Origin: Mantis religiosa
Lineage: Eukaryota > Arthropoda > Insecta > Mantodea > Mantidae
DNA length: 64,000 bases
NCBI GenBank assembly: GCA_030765055.1
Contig: CM060958.1
Location: forward strand, 110,476,127-110,540,126
Direction: 5' to 3'
Positions 31,789-43,930 of this stretch are shown here, one piece after another; positions within the stretch are counted from its first letter, which is position 1; each line of letters opens with the position of its first letter. A program made the translations under genes and the position numbers. The notes beneath the pieces are model-generated. The model had not been told where the DNA came from and searched no databases. It saw only the letters and a list, made by a program, of their open reading frames with translations.

Positions 31789-33053
31789 ATATTTTTTAAA
31801 GTTTAAATTTGTTAATTAGTGTTGTAATCGGTTGACATTACTATATTCTCCTATTGTTATTGTAGAAAATGTAATAAAATTATTTGAGCCAATGTCTATC
31901 CAGATTAACATGTATGATATATAAAAATAATCCTTTGTAAGAGTATATAATACAGAGATGTTAATTGTAGGGCTGTTTCGGTGTCGAGTTTCTGAAGTAC
32001 ATGACAGAGGGCGCTACTCCCTACCATATTCCGTTATCTGTGCCTAGATGGCGGAGCTATCGCTATTAATATCTATTTCCAGTGTTCCTAAATATATCTG
32101 CCTTACCTTGGAAATTTTGGTCTTGATATTAAATATTATTTTGGATATTCACCTTATCATTTAGAATACCACGTAGCTATGTGTTACAATAATTCAGCAG
32201 TGTAATTTAAATCAAATATTTTCCAAACCAATGGCAGAGAAGACAGTGAAAGCGGCTCCATAAAACCAATTTTTTTGGGATTATGGAATTCCAGTGTTTA
32301 TTTTTTACCATACACCTTTGTTAATCAGTGAAACAACTAGCCCGGAGTGAGCAGTTTTTATATCTAATAGTCTTTCAGTTTCGTGGTACTGAGCTAAATA
32401 ATTGTTGTTAGTACTCACATAGTTTTTATTATTGGATTTAGTGGTAGATACTGTTCCAAACTACTGCGGCTCTTAAATCTGATCGTTGATTCGTCCACAC
32501 TATGCTTCTCTGTTGGATTATAAGAGAGGTGAAAATTAGACAAGAAAAAACAAGAAACAGCTGTACCTTGTTTAACTTACAGGAATCGTCTCCCTTTTTG
32601 CCTGCTTGCTGTTGAGAAGTGAATATTACCCAACAACCAAAAAAATGTGTTTCTTGAACAAATTGAAGATATGTACGTATCTCGCATTGATGGGTTAGAT
32701 TGACCAGTAATCCTTATAACTGGGTTACCTCATCATGTCTTTTAGTAGATTTATAGCGAGAAACTTGCGTATTTGTTCCTCATTAGTTTTCAGAAAGGAT
32801 GTTGAACCACCAATCTTTTGAGCTGCATACACATTTGTTTCATACGCAGTATATTGAATAGCTCAGTGGAGAAGAGCGTAAGAAAAACATCTGTCAGAGT
32901 TTCCTTGTGCTCTTCAATAACTGGTCCAATACCATTATCAAACTGTTTGGAAGCTTTGTAAATCGGGAATTGCTGCCATATAACTGTATTATCACTGTCA
33001 ATTATTGATTCTTGCCCATTTTGACCATCGCTTACAGCATCATATTCACTTTA
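31789..33053 (-). pseudogene. Region A1: piggyBac-like transposase relic
   Basis: The minus-strand reading from 33053 gives DSDNTVIWQQFPIYKASKQF, TDVFLTLFSTELFNIL, NPSMRDTYIFN and FKKHIFLVVG. At lower coordinates comes the remnant matching TYKPTENQSADESMIRFKA in A3. The DESM..FK motif after a P.QN..ID-like stretch is the first catalytic Asp region of piggyBac transposases. The acidic N-terminus continues in region C beyond an inserted mariner (33054-34330). Stops and frameshifts occur throughout. The assignment is moderate, since the C-terminal Cys-rich domain is not seen. Confidence 0.6.
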
Positions 33054-34330
33054 AAGGGTGGACCCAAAAGAAACCGCACTCCGAGGGCGCTGCCACTCGT
33101 AGACGTAGTGCAAGGTTCTCACGCTAGATAGGGTTAGTAGAGACATTCATGAAACAGCTGTGCAGACAGCGACAGTGTAGAGCTGAACGCGCAAGGCAGG
33201 TATTGTGTTTCTCTGACAATTGGCTGGTTACCTCTCCGAAGTCGTTTTGACAACTTTAAAAGAACAAAGAGTGTGTGTGAAATTTTGTTTCCTGCTTAAA
33301 AACTGCAACGGAGGCACACAAAATGCTTCAGCTATGAGCCGAACACAGGTTAACGAGGGTTTGGGCGCTTTAAACGTGGTTTGATGTGTGTTGAAGACCA
33401 AGCTCGATCTGGACGCCCTTCAACATCGCGAAATGAGGAGAACATTGGACCGATCAACGAGGATCGTCGCCAAACGATCGACCAAATTTCAGCAGTGACA
33501 GTAAACAGTTGGAGCTCGTGCCAGCGGATTTTGAGGGAGAATTTGCACATGAGACGTGTCACTGCTAAATTTGTTCCGCGCCTTCTCACACAGGAGCACA
33601 AAACCATCCTCATGAATGTGTGTCAGGACCTGAAAACAGAGATTTCACGTGATCCATACTTCTTGAACAGAGCTATTAGAGGGGATGAGAGTTGGTGTTA
33701 CGGGTATGGCCCAGAAACCAAGCAAGCGTCAAGTCAGTGGAGGACTCCCAACTCTCCCAGGCCAAAAAGGAAAGGCGAGTAAGGTCAAATGTGACGATGA
33801 TCATTGTCTTTTTTGATGTTCATGGAATTGTGCATCGGGAATTCATACCTCCTGGCCAGACTGTTAACCAGCACTTTTACTTGGATGCTTTAAGGCGTTT
33901 GCGAGAGGCTGTGAGGAGGAAACGTCAGGAACTTTCACGATCAGGTGACTGATTTCTGCATCACGACAACGCTCCAGCACACACGGCCTTAGGAGTGACC
34001 CACTATTTGGCATCTCAGAGGTGGTCTGTCGTTCCCCAAGCTCCGTATTCGCCAGACCTAGCCCCGTGAGACCTTTCCCTATTTCCACGAAAAAAAGGCT
34101 AAAAGGGGAGCGTTATGACTATGTGGAGACGGTTAAAACAGCTTCGCAAGGGGCACTGGACAATTTCAAACTTGAAGAGTTCCAAACTTGCTTCCAACAA
34201 TGCGAAAAGAGATTTGACAAGTGCATCGCATGTAATGGAGAGTATTTTGAAGGTGACTGATGTAATTTTGTAAAAAGGTTCATCAATAAGTTTTTATGAC
34301 AATAATCCGGTTTCTTTTGGTTACCCCTCG
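33054..34330 (+). mobile_element. Mariner element B1, inserted in the piggyBac-like relic
   Basis: A full-length-sized copy (1,277 bp) bordered by TA (33052-33053 and 34331-34332). The ends are related to CGAGGGGTAACCAAAAGAAACC (complement of the right end). Transposase frames: 33381-33782 (VEDQARSGRPSTSRNEEN, LHMRRVTAKFVPRLLTQEH, GDESWCYGYGPETKQASSQW with the first catalytic Asp), then 33692-33952 (MIIVFFDVHGIVHREFIPPG). A stop precedes the HHDNAPAHTAL motif (second Asp). The third motif YSPDLAP is followed by a stop where CD should be. Dead copy with structure preserved. Confidence 0.92.
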
Positions 34331-34332
34331 TA

Positions 34333-34880
34333 CAACTAAATGCTCGGCTTCACCGTAAATCCAGTTGATCATTAACACTCTCATCTTCACTATCTCGTAT
34401 GAATGATTCACTATCATTTGGAATTCCTTCTAATATTTCCATAACCTTTACAGTTGATAATTCACTTACTTTAAATTTCCTTCTGTAAGCCTCGCACTCT
34501 AACCTAAATCAATATCTCACATTTCATGGTGAAGCCACACTTACTTTTTATAATTAAATCACGAAGATGCAAGAAAAGGCCTGAACTTTAATATTACACT
34601 AATATACAATCCATGACCTTTGAGTACGTACCAAGTTTACACTACGTTGGAGCGAATATGGAGGATAACACAATTTTTGTAAGCTCGTATGGTGCTGAGT
34701 TATAGCAAATGGGTCAACCACGCCACACACCTATGTGCTTTAGTTGATCTCGCGCTCAAATGCAACGGTCAGACAGGCAATGGGTTGCCAGTTTTCATAA
34801 CAGATGGTAGCACAGTGCAGGGTAACAGTGGTTTCAAAGAATAATCTATGAGCTGCGCGTGAGACTTGAAATTATGGGTG
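34333..34880 (-). pseudogene. Region C1: acidic N-terminal part of the piggyBac-like relic
   Basis: The minus-strand reading includes RRKFKVSELSTVKVMEILEG and DSESFIRDSEDESVND, an acidic start like that of piggyBac transposases. It lies across the mariner insertion from region A1, with the same orientation. The upstream part (34600-34880) is non-coding. Duplicate at 43363-43930. Confidence 0.5.
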
Positions 34881-35465
34881 GTTTCACTGTGAAACCAGTT
34901 GGACTGCCCCACATTCACCTACCGAGACGGAGCAATTGAATGGGGAAACTAAATCACCTACCTGGAAGTGAGGCTGAATCAAGTTCTAACTATTCGTGAG
35001 CATATTACAGGGCTCTCTACTCGTGTGCAGGGAATTATCGCTTCCTTGTACTCCATGCTGAGTTCCGGGATAGTATTTCGCCTAAAGTTGCACCTTTTCG
35101 ATCACTTGTAGTTCTTCAAATGCAGTATGCCTGCGAGGTCTGGCATATGGCCGCAGACTGTTAGATACGGTACGTTCAAACGGCTCATAACTAAGGACTC
35201 CGGTCTATCTACTCCGTTAGCCCTTACTTTCCGGTAAGACTACTACATGAAGCCTCATCTCTTCTACTAAGTGTCGCTTCATCGGGTACCCCGTATGGCA
35301 TGCGGGCACCCGAGATAACCAAGGAGCAATTCCTAGCAGCAGCTAAAGCTGAGCTCCATTAATTCCCAGAGAGTTGTTAGCCTTGAAAATCCTCTCATCA
35401 GAACACAAAGCATATTTACACCAAGGTGTAAGGGGGTATTGTGTTTAATTGCACACTTTGTCTCA
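34881..35465 (+). pseudogene. LINE (jockey-like) RT C-terminal fragment, copy 1
   Basis: Plus frames read RDGAIEWGN..ITYLEVRLN, EHITGLSTRVQGIIASLYSM and YACEVWHMAADC. This is the region after the RT catalytic core in jockey-like LINEs, where a YLGV..D and a TYA.PVW-like motif occur. Stops interrupt it. Duplicate at 43931-44605, which keeps a block missing here. Confidence 0.75.
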
Positions 35466-35640
35466 ATAGGACGCACTATGAAAGGGTAGAGCAACACTGA
35501 AAAAGTCAAAGCCATAGCCGGGATTTAAAACAGAGATCTTCTGGTCTTCGTCCAGTCTGTCTAAACCCTTGAGCTACTATGTCCAACGTGCCAACATGAC
35601 ATTAAATTCTCCAACTGATCCAATCTGATAGAACTAATAT
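35466..35640 (-). mobile_element. Family T tRNA-like repeat, unit 1
   Basis: Minus-strand tRNA-like core (about 35517-35590) with A-box TAGCTCAAGGG and a weak B-box. One arm piece AGGACGCACTATGAAAGGG lies on the left and the conserved CAACGTGCCAACATGACATT linker on the right. It corresponds to the better copy at 44625-44890. The outer arms are missing. Confidence 0.7.
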
Positions 35641-35865
35641 GTTTCAGAAGTGAAAAGTAAACATTTGACATGACGTGGTAAAAGAAATATGTACTTTGAA
35701 TAAGCCAAGGTGTTTGTTAAATTCGATAAGAGGAAACGATATACTTCTTGCTAGTCTGGCAGAACGTGTCTGGTTACATTATATATTTGCTTAAGAATGG
35801 TTCGTAATCTCTATTTACTCTAGAGAGTTCAAAGCAGCATTCAGTTACTCTTCCATGAGAAAGAA
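35641..35865 (-). repeat. Repeat X fragment
   Basis: Matches the upstream part of 5210-6070 (blocks TTTGAATAAGCCAAGGTGTTT and GTCTGGCAGAACGTGTCTGG), in the same relative orientation as 51290-51430. It ends where mariner D2 begins. Confidence 0.75.
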
Positions 35866-36901
35866 TGGCAACGTCTGGTGGGTATGATGGATGCGGAAGG
35901 TACTCAAAGTGCAGGTCTGTGATTGTTGCAACTGTTGTACAGGCAGTGTGGGTCCTTGCATTGTCATGTTGCAAGAGGACAGCTGCTGACAGCAATCCAC
36001 GTACCTTTTATTTGATTACAGGCCGCAGATGATTTTCAGGAGATCTGTATATGATGCACTGACGACAGTGGTCACTCTAGGCATGTAATGCTCCAAAATG
36101 ACGCATTTTTTAACCCAACAGAGAGTCAGCATAACCTGCCCTGCTGACGGTTCTGTTCGAAACTTCTTTGGTTTTGGTGATGAGGGATGGCGCCATTCCT
36201 TGCTCGCTCTCTTCGTTTCCGGTTGGTGGAAGTGAACCCAGGTTTCGTCCCCAGTTACGATTGTTGCAAGAACGCCATCGGCTTCCCGTTCAAAGCGCCG
36301 AAGAAGTTCTTCATATGTATCAATACGTCGTTCTCGCATTTCAGGAGTCATCTGCCCTGGCACCTATCTTGTAGACACCTTGTTAAACTGGAACACATCA
36401 TGCACAATGTGATGTGCTGACCCATGACTAATCTGTAAACATGCTGCAATGTTATTCAGTGTCACTCGGCGGTTTACCTTCACTATGGCTTCAACTGCTG
36501 TAATGTTCCTTGGAGTCACAGCTCGTTGTGCCTGACCTGTACGTGGAGTACCTTCCACTGAAGTCACACCATTTGGGAATTTCCTACTCCACTCGTAGAC
36601 TTGCTGCTGTGACTAACATGCATCATCGTACTGAACCTTCATTCTAAATGAATTTCAATAGGTTTCACACCTTCACTACGCAAAAACCAAATAACAGAAC
36701 GCTGTTCTTCCGTTGTGCATGTCGCAAGTGGGGCGGCCATCTTTATACTGATACTGTGACGGTGTGTGTGCATCTGCACTATACTGTCACTTACAGGCCA
36801 TTCTGCATGCTGTTTGTAGCACGCTTACCAACTTACAAGATAACAGCGTGAAATTTCGATTTGTTACTGCAAATTCAATGTTTTTATTTGACTCACCCTC
36901 G
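35866..36901 (-). mobile_element. Mariner element D2, 3'-truncated
   Basis: The 5' end at 36901 (complement of TTTGACTCACCCTCG) lies beside TA. The minus frames carry VEGTPRTGQAQRAVTPRNIT, TGDETWVHFHQPETKRASKE (catalytic Asp intact), LLQHDNARTHTA (second Asp intact) and HPSYPPDVA, which ends at the junction with repeat X before the third Asp. The frame between 36363 and 36016 is open for 115 codons. It is closely similar to D3. Confidence 0.9.
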
Positions 36902-36903
36902 TA

Positions 36904-37665
36904 ATTTAAACTATTGGTTCATCTACAGAATGTGTTTCTTCCACCTTTACATATTACATTAGGGCTGATGTAGGCTATAGACAAACACGGTGACTGTTTC
37001 AAATATCTCAGATCAATTTTCCCTGATTTGAGATATGCTAAATTCATTGGACCTCAAATCAGAAAAGTGATAAGTGACACCAATTTTGATACAAAATTAA
37101 ATACAAAGGAATTACCAGCATGGAGAGCATATGAAGATTTCCTTGGTAACAAAACGAAGAAATCTAATAACTACTGATACAGAAACTTCACCAAATATAC
37201 CAGAAATTAGGATGTAGGTAGTCTGTTAAAATTCACTTCCTGCATTCCCATTTGGATTCTTTGCGCGGAATGTAGTTTCAATAAGTGAAATGTTTCACCA
37301 AGACATCTTTCACATGTAAAGAGAGATGGGATGTGTCAATGCCGAGTGTTTCAAACTGGTTCCTAATAAGAGAAAATCGGACATTAGAGAAAGGGAAAGT
37401 TTAAAGCTATCATACACTTCAACCACATAAACGTGACTTGCCATTTTATTGACGTTAACTAAAATAATCACATTAACGAAATCTGATAGACTTTAAAGAT
37501 TTATTTATTAGAATATACATTCTTATAAGATTGTATTAATTATCATTTACCTTTTATCATCATAGGAATTGCAAAAATATCCGAGCTTGCTACAGAAAAA
37601 CTGATTGCGGTTTCATATTCAACGCGTGGAATACGTAAAGATTTGCCTTCTTCCATATCTGCATA
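36904..37665 (+). pseudogene. Region E2: relic of the repeat-associated protein
   Basis: Same content as 25124-25883: plus-strand DAKFIGPQIRK..TNFDTKLNTKE pieces, then a broken KIHFLHSH-like block and AT-rich sequence. Together with E3 it is far closer in sequence than either is to E1. Confidence 0.65.
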
Positions 37666-38937
37666 CTTTTAAAGTTAAAATTTGTTAATTAGTGTTATAA
37701 TACGTTAACATTACTGTATTCTCCTAGTGTTATTGTAGAAAATGTAACAAAATTATTTGAGCTAATGTCTATCCAGATTAATATGTATGATATATAAAAA
37801 TAATTCTTTGCAAGAATATATAATACAGACATGTTAATTGTATGTCTGTTTCTGTGTCGAGTTTCTGAAGTACATAACAGAGGGTGCTACTCTCTACCAT
37901 ATTTCGTTATCTGTGACTAGATGGCGTAGCAGTGGTTATTAGTATCTCTTTTCAGTGTTCCTAACTTTTTTTTTGACTTACCTTGGAAATTTTGGTCTTG
38001 ATATTAAATATTATTTTGGATATTCACCTTATCATTTATCAATACCACTTAGCTATGCGTGACATTAATTGGGCAATGCAATGTAAATCTAAAGTTCTGC
38101 AAACCAATGGAACAGAAGACAGTGAAAGTGGCTTCATAAAGACAAATTTTTTGGTATTATGGAATTCCACTGTTTCCCTCTTGCTCTAAACTCGCTTTTT
38201 CCACAGTGAAACAACTGGTCCGAAGTGAACAGTTCTTATATATAAGAGTCACTTTGTTTCATGGTACTTAGCAAACCAATTGTTGTTACTATTTACACAG
38301 ATTTTATTATTGGTTTTTGTGGGAGGTACTGTTCCACACTACTTCGGCTTTAAATCTGATCATTGATTCGTCCACACTCTGGTTCTCTGTTGGTTTATAT
38401 GTGCGGTAAAATTTCGTCGAGAGAAAACTTAGAAACTTCCGTACTTTGTATAACTTATAAAAATCATCTCCCTTTTTGTCTGCTTGCTGTTGAGAAGTGA
38501 ATATTACCCAACAACCAAAAAAATGTGTTTCTTGAACATATTGAAGATATGTACGTATCTCGCATTGATGGGTTAGATGACCAGTAATCCTTATAACTGG
38601 GTTATCTCATCATGTCTTTTAGTAGATTTATAGCGAGAAACTTGCGTATTTCTTCCTCTTTAGTTTTCAGAAAGGATGTTGAACCACCAATATTTTGAGC
38701 TGCATACAGATTTGTTCCATATGCAGTAAGTTGAATAGCTCGGTGGAGAAGAGCCTAAGAAAAACATTTGTCAGAGCTTCCTTGTGCTCTTCAATATCCG
38801 GTCCAATACCATTATAAAACTGTTTGGAAACTTTGTAAATCGGGAATTGCTGCCATATAACTGTATTATCACTGTCAATTATTGATTCTTGCCCATTTTG
38901 ACCATCGCTTACAGCATCACATTCACTTGAGAGGGGG
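37666..38937 (-). pseudogene. Region A2: piggyBac-like transposase relic
   Basis: Duplicate of A1, with the same order of blocks and the same minus-strand orientation. It begins directly after E2 with no retrotransposon between, showing the empty site for the 25888-31788 insertion. Frames are broken. Confidence 0.6.
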
Positions 38938-38965
38938 GACCCAAAAGAAACCGGACTCTAAGGGC
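38938..38965 (+). mobile_element. Left-end stub of mariner B (unit 2)
   Basis: Only the terminal GGGACCCAAAAGAAACCGGA-type sequence of mariner B remains. It is joined at about 38965 to the interior of mariner D3. This marks a deletion junction inside the duplication array. Confidence 0.8.
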
Positions 38966-39805
38966 TGACGACAGTGGTCACTCTAGGCATGTAATGCTCC
39001 AAAATGACGCATTTTTTAACCCAACAGAGAGTCAGCATATCCTTCCCTGCTGACGGTTCTGTTCGAAACTTCTTTGGTTTTGGTGATAAGGGATGGCGCC
39101 ATTCCTTGCTCGCTCTCTTCGTTTCCGGTTGGTGGAAGTGAACCCAGGTTTCGTCCCCAGTTACGATTGCTGCAAGAACGCCATCGCCTTCCCGTTCAAA
39201 GCGCTGAAGAACTTCTTCATATGTATCAATACGTCGTTCTCTCATTTCAGGAGTCAGCTGCCGTGGCACCTATCTTGTAGACACTGTTAAACTGGAACAC
39301 ATCATGCACAATGTGATGTGCTGACTCATGACTAATCTGTAAACATGCTGCAATGTTATTCAGTGTCACTCGGCGGTTTACCTTCACTATGGCTTCAACT
39401 GCTGTAATGTTCCGTGGAGTCACAGCTCGTTGTGCCTGACCTGTACGTGGAGCACCTTCCACTGAAGGCACAACATTTGGGAATTTCCTACTCCACTCGT
39501 AGACTTGCTGCTGTGGCTAACATGCATCATCGTACTGAACCTTCATTCTCGATGAATTTCAATAGGTTTCACACCTTCACTACGCAAAAACCAAATAACA
39601 GAACGCTGTTCTTCCGTGGTGCAAGTCGCAAGTGGGGCGGCCATCTTTATACTGATACTGTGACGGTGTGTGTGCATCTGCACTATACTGTCACTTACAG
39701 GCCATTCTGCATGCTGTTTGTAGCGCGCTTACTAACTTACAGGATAACAGCGTGAAATTTCGATTTGGTATTGTAAATTCAATGTTTTCATTTGACTCAC
39801 ACTCG
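38966..39805 (-). mobile_element. Mariner element D3, 3'-truncated
   Basis: The 5' end at 39805 is followed by TA (39806-39807). The frames carry VEGAPRTGQAQRAVTPRNIT and RFEREGDGVLAAIVTGDETW (catalytic Asp present), and stop in EHYMPRVTTVVS at the junction. It is nearly identical to D2 over the shared stretch. Confidence 0.9.
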
Positions 39806-39807
39806 TA

Positions 39808-40570
39808 ATTTAAACTATTGGTTCATCTACAGAATGTGTTTCTTCCACCTTTACATATTACATTAGGGCTGATGTAGGCTATAGACAAACACGGCGACTG
39901 TCTCAAATATCTCAGATCACTTTTCCCTGATTTGAGAGATGCCAAATTCATTGGAACTCAAATCAGAAAAGTGTTAAGTGACACCAATTTTGATACAAAA
40001 TTAAATACAATGGAATTACCAGCATGGAGAGCATATGAAGATTTCCTTGGTAACAAAACGAAGAAGTCTAATAACTACTGATACAGAAACTTCACCAAAT
40101 ATACCAGAAATTAGGGTGTAGGTAGTCTGTTAAAATTCACTTCCTGCATTCCCATTTGGATTCTTTGCGCGGAATTTAGTTTCAACAAGTGAAATGTTTC
40201 ACCAAGACATCTTTCACATGTAAAGAGAGATGGGATGTGTCAATGCCGAGTGATTGAAACTGGTTTCTAATAAGAGAAAATCGGACATTAGAGAAAGGGA
40301 AAGTTTAAAGCTATCATACACTTCAACCACCTCAACGTGACTTGCCATTTTATTGACGTTAACTAAAATAATCACATTAACGAAATCTGATAGACTTTAA
40401 AGATTTATTTATTAGAATATACATTCTTATAAGATTGTATTAATTATCATTTACCTTTTATCATCATAGGAATTGCAAAAATATCCGAGCTTGCTACAGA
40501 AAAACTGATTGCGGTTTCATATTCAACGCATCGAATACATAACGATTTACCTTCTTCCATATCTGCATAC
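39808..40570 (+). pseudogene. Region E3: relic of the repeat-associated protein
   Basis: Third copy of region E, almost identical to E2 by eye. Same plus-strand remnants and the same junction into region A3. Confidence 0.65.
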
Positions 40571-42034
40571 TTTTAAAGTTAAAATTTGTTAATTAGTGTT
40601 ATAATACGTTAACATTACTGTATTCTCCTAGTGTATTGTAGAAAATGTAACAAAATTATTTGAGCTAATGTCTATCCAGATTAATATGTATGATATATAA
40701 AAATAATTCTTTGCAAGAATATATAATACAGAGATCTTAACTGTAGGACTGTTTCTGTGTCGAGTTTATGAAGTACATGACAGAGGGTGCTACTCTCTAC
40801 CATATTTCGTTATCTGTGCCTAGATGGCGGAGCAGTCGTTATTAGTATCTATTTTCAGTGTTCCTAATTTTTTTTGACTTACCTTGGAAATTTTGGTCTT
40901 GATACTAAATATTATTTTGGATACTCACCTTGTGATTTAGCAATACCACATAGGTATGCGTTACATTAATTGGGCAATGCAATGTAAATCTAAAATTCTC
41001 CAAACGAATGGAACAGAAAACACTGAGAGTGGCTTCATAAAGACCAATTTTATTAAGATTATGGAACTCCAGTGTTTACTTCTAGCTCTAAACTCGCTTT
41101 TGACACAGTGAAACAACTGGTCCGAAGTGAACAGTTCTTGTATATAAGAGTCACTTTGTTTCATGGTACTTAGCAAACCAATTGTTGTTATTGTGCTGCT
41201 CAGAACATTAACATGGCCTTTATCTCAGTGAACACAAACATCTCAGATAATGCACTGATTATTCTAGGCTACTGCCATACTTCTCAAATGACTGCTTAGC
41301 ATCAATGAATGCATCACTTCAGACAGTGAAATGCGCAGGAATCACAAATGACATGTTATGTGCACGTGGATTAATCAGTGCGTTATCTGAAAGGATTCTA
41401 TTAACAAAGATAAAGCTATGGTGACCATTTGAGTAGCAAGATAATACTATTTACACAGATTTTATTATTGGTTTTTGTGGGAGATACTGTTCCACACTAC
41501 TTCGGCCTTAAATCTGATCATTGATTCGTCCGCACTCTGGTTCTCTGTTGGCTTATATGTGCGGTAAAATTTAGTCGAGAGAAAACTTAGAAACTTCCGT
41601 ACCTTGTATAACTTATAAAAATCATCTCCCTTTTTGTCTGCTTGCTGTTGAGAAGTGAAAATTACCCAACAACTAAAAAAAATGTGTTTCTTGAACATAT
41701 TGAAGATAGAGATGTATCTCGCATAAATGGGTTAGATGACCAGTAATTCTTATAACTGGGTTCTAGATTTATAGCAAGGAACTTGCGTATTAGTTCTTCA
41801 TTAGTTTTCAGAAAGGATGTTTATCCACCCATCTTTTGAGCTGCATACAGATTTGCTTCATATGCAGTAAGTTGAATAGCTCAGTGGAGAAGAGCGTAAG
41901 GTAAACATCTGTCAGAGTTTCCTTGTGCTGTTCAATATCCGGCCTGGAAGCTTTGTAATTCGGGATTTGCTGCCATATAACTGTATTGTCACTGTGCCCA
42001 TTTTGAACACCATTTACAGCATCACATTAATTTG
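40571..42034 (-). pseudogene. Region A3: piggyBac-like transposase relic
   Basis: Third copy of region A. It keeps the clearest piggyBac-like stretch (minus 41698-41465: FYRTYKPTENQSADESMIRF). It also carries a 254-bp insertion at 41191-41444 that A1 and A2 lack. It continues into mariner B3. Confidence 0.65.
41191..41444. mobile_element. MITE-like insertion with internal palindrome
   Basis: Absent from the paralogous site in A2, where the flanks join at a single TA. Here TA flanks both sides (41189-41190 and 41445-41446). The ends are weakly inverted (TGCTGCTCA and the complement of TGAGTAGCA). Inside, 41244-41261 CAGATAATGCACTGATTA is an inverted match of 41372-41389 with one difference. 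There is no coding. Confidence 0.75.
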
Positions 42035-43360
42035 CGAGGGGGTACCCAAAAGAAACCGGACTCCGAGGGCGCTGCCACTCGTAGACGTAGTGCAGGGTTC
42101 TCATACTAGATAGCGTTAGTAGAGACCTTCATGAAACAGCTGTGCAGACTGCGACAGTGTAGAGCTGAACGCGCAAGTGATGTATTGTGTTTCTCTAACT
42201 TTGGGCGCTTTACCTTTGGGAAGTCGCTATATCAACTTTGAAAGAACAAAGATTGTGTGTGAAATTTTGCTTCCTGCTTAAAAAACTGCAACGGAGGCAC
42301 ACAAAATGCTTCAGGAAGTTTTCTAGGAGGGCGCTATGAGCCGCACACAGGTTTTCGAGTGGTTTGGGTGCTTTAAACGTGGTGAGATGTGTGTTGAAGA
42401 CCAAGCTCGTTCTGGACGCCCTTCAACATCGCGAAATGAGGAGAACAATTTAAAGGTCCGCCAAAAGATGCAACGAAGATCGTCGCCAAACGATCAACCA
42501 AATTTGAGCAGCGACAAGAATCAGTTGGAGCTTTTGCCAGCGGATTTTGAGGAAGGATTTGCACATGAGACGTGTTGCTGCTAAATTTGTTCCGCGCCTT
42601 CTCACACAGGAGCACAAAACCATCAGCATTTATGTGTGTCAGGACTTGAAAACAGAGATTGCGCGTGATCCAAACTTCTTGAAAAAATTCATTACAGGGG
42701 TTTAGAGTTGGTGTTACGGGTATGACCCAGAAACCAAGCAAGCGTCAAGCCAGTGAAGGACTACCAACTCTCCCAGACCAAAACGAAAAAAAAGCAAGGC
42801 AAGTGAGGTCAAATGTGAAGATGATCATTGTCTTTTTTGATGTTCGTGGAATTGTGCATCAGGAATTCGTATCCCCTGGCCAGACAGATAACCAGCAGAT
42901 TTACTTGGATGTTTTAAGGAGTCTGCGAGAGGAAGTGAGGAATAAACGCCCGGAACTTTGGCAATCAGTTGAATGGTTTCTGCATCACGACAACGCTCCA
43001 GCACACACGGGCTTATGAGTGACCCATTATTTGGCATCTCAGAGGTGGTCTGTCGTTCCCCACGCTCCGTATTCGCCGGACCTAGCCCCGTGCGCCCTTT
43101 ACCTATTTCCACGAATGAAAAAAACGCTAAAACGGGAGCGTTATGAGGATGTGGAGGCCGTAAAAACAGCTTCGCAAAGGGCACTGGACAATATCAAACT
43201 TGAAGAGTTCCAAACATGCTTCCAATAGTGGGAAAAGAGACTTGACCAGTGCATTGCATGTAATGGAGTGTATTTTGAAGGTGACTGAAGTAATTTTATA
43301 AAAAGGTTCATCAATAAGCTTTTTATGACAATAATCCGGTTTCTTTGGGTTGCACCTTTG
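42035..43360 (+). mobile_element. Mariner element B3
   Basis: Paralogue of B1 with TIR-like ends (CGAGGGGGTACCCAAAAGAA at left). TA is kept only on the right (43361-43362). Frames: 42336-42584 (SRTQVFEWFGCFKRGEMCVE, SGRPSTSRNEEN), a broken middle with a stop where GDESW should be, 42722-43018 (MIIVFFDVRGIVHQEFVSPG, WFLHHDNAPAHTG) and 43019-43228 (YSPDLAPCALYLFPRMKKTL). CA replaces CD at the third catalytic position. Dead. Confidence 0.92.
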
Positions 43361-43362
43361 TA

Positions 43363-43930
43363 CAACTGAATGCTCAGCTTCACCGTAAAACCAGTTCATC
43401 ATCACCACTCTCATCTTCACTATCTCGTATGAATGATTCACTATCACTTGGTATTCCTTCAAGTATTTCCATTACCATTACAGTTGATAATTCACTTGTT
43501 TTAAATTTCCTTCTGTAAGCCTCGCACTCTAACCTAAATCAAATTACCCCAATATCTCACATTTCATGGTGAAACCACACTTACTTTTTGTAATTAAATC
43601 ACTAACATGCAAGAAAAGGCCTGAACTTTGATATTACACTAATATGCAATCCATAACCTTTGTTTACGTACCAAATTTACACCACGTTGGTGCGAATATG
43701 GAGGATAACACAATTTTTTTAAGCTCGTATGGTGCTGAGTTATAGCAAATGTGTCAACCACGGCACACACCTATGCGCTTTAGTTGCTCTCGCGCTCAAA
43801 TGCAACGGTCAGACACGCAATGAGTTGCCATTCTTCATAACAGAGGGTAGCACCATGCAGGGTGGTTTCACAGAATAACCTATGAGCTGCGCGTGAAGCG
43901 TAAAATTAAAGGTAATTTCACTGTGAAACC
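43363..43930 (-). pseudogene. Region C3: acidic N-terminal part of the piggyBac-like relic
   Basis: Duplicate of C1 on the other side of mariner B3; same acidic minus-strand pattern (IRDSEDESGDDEL). Upstream non-coding sequence follows. Confidence 0.5.
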
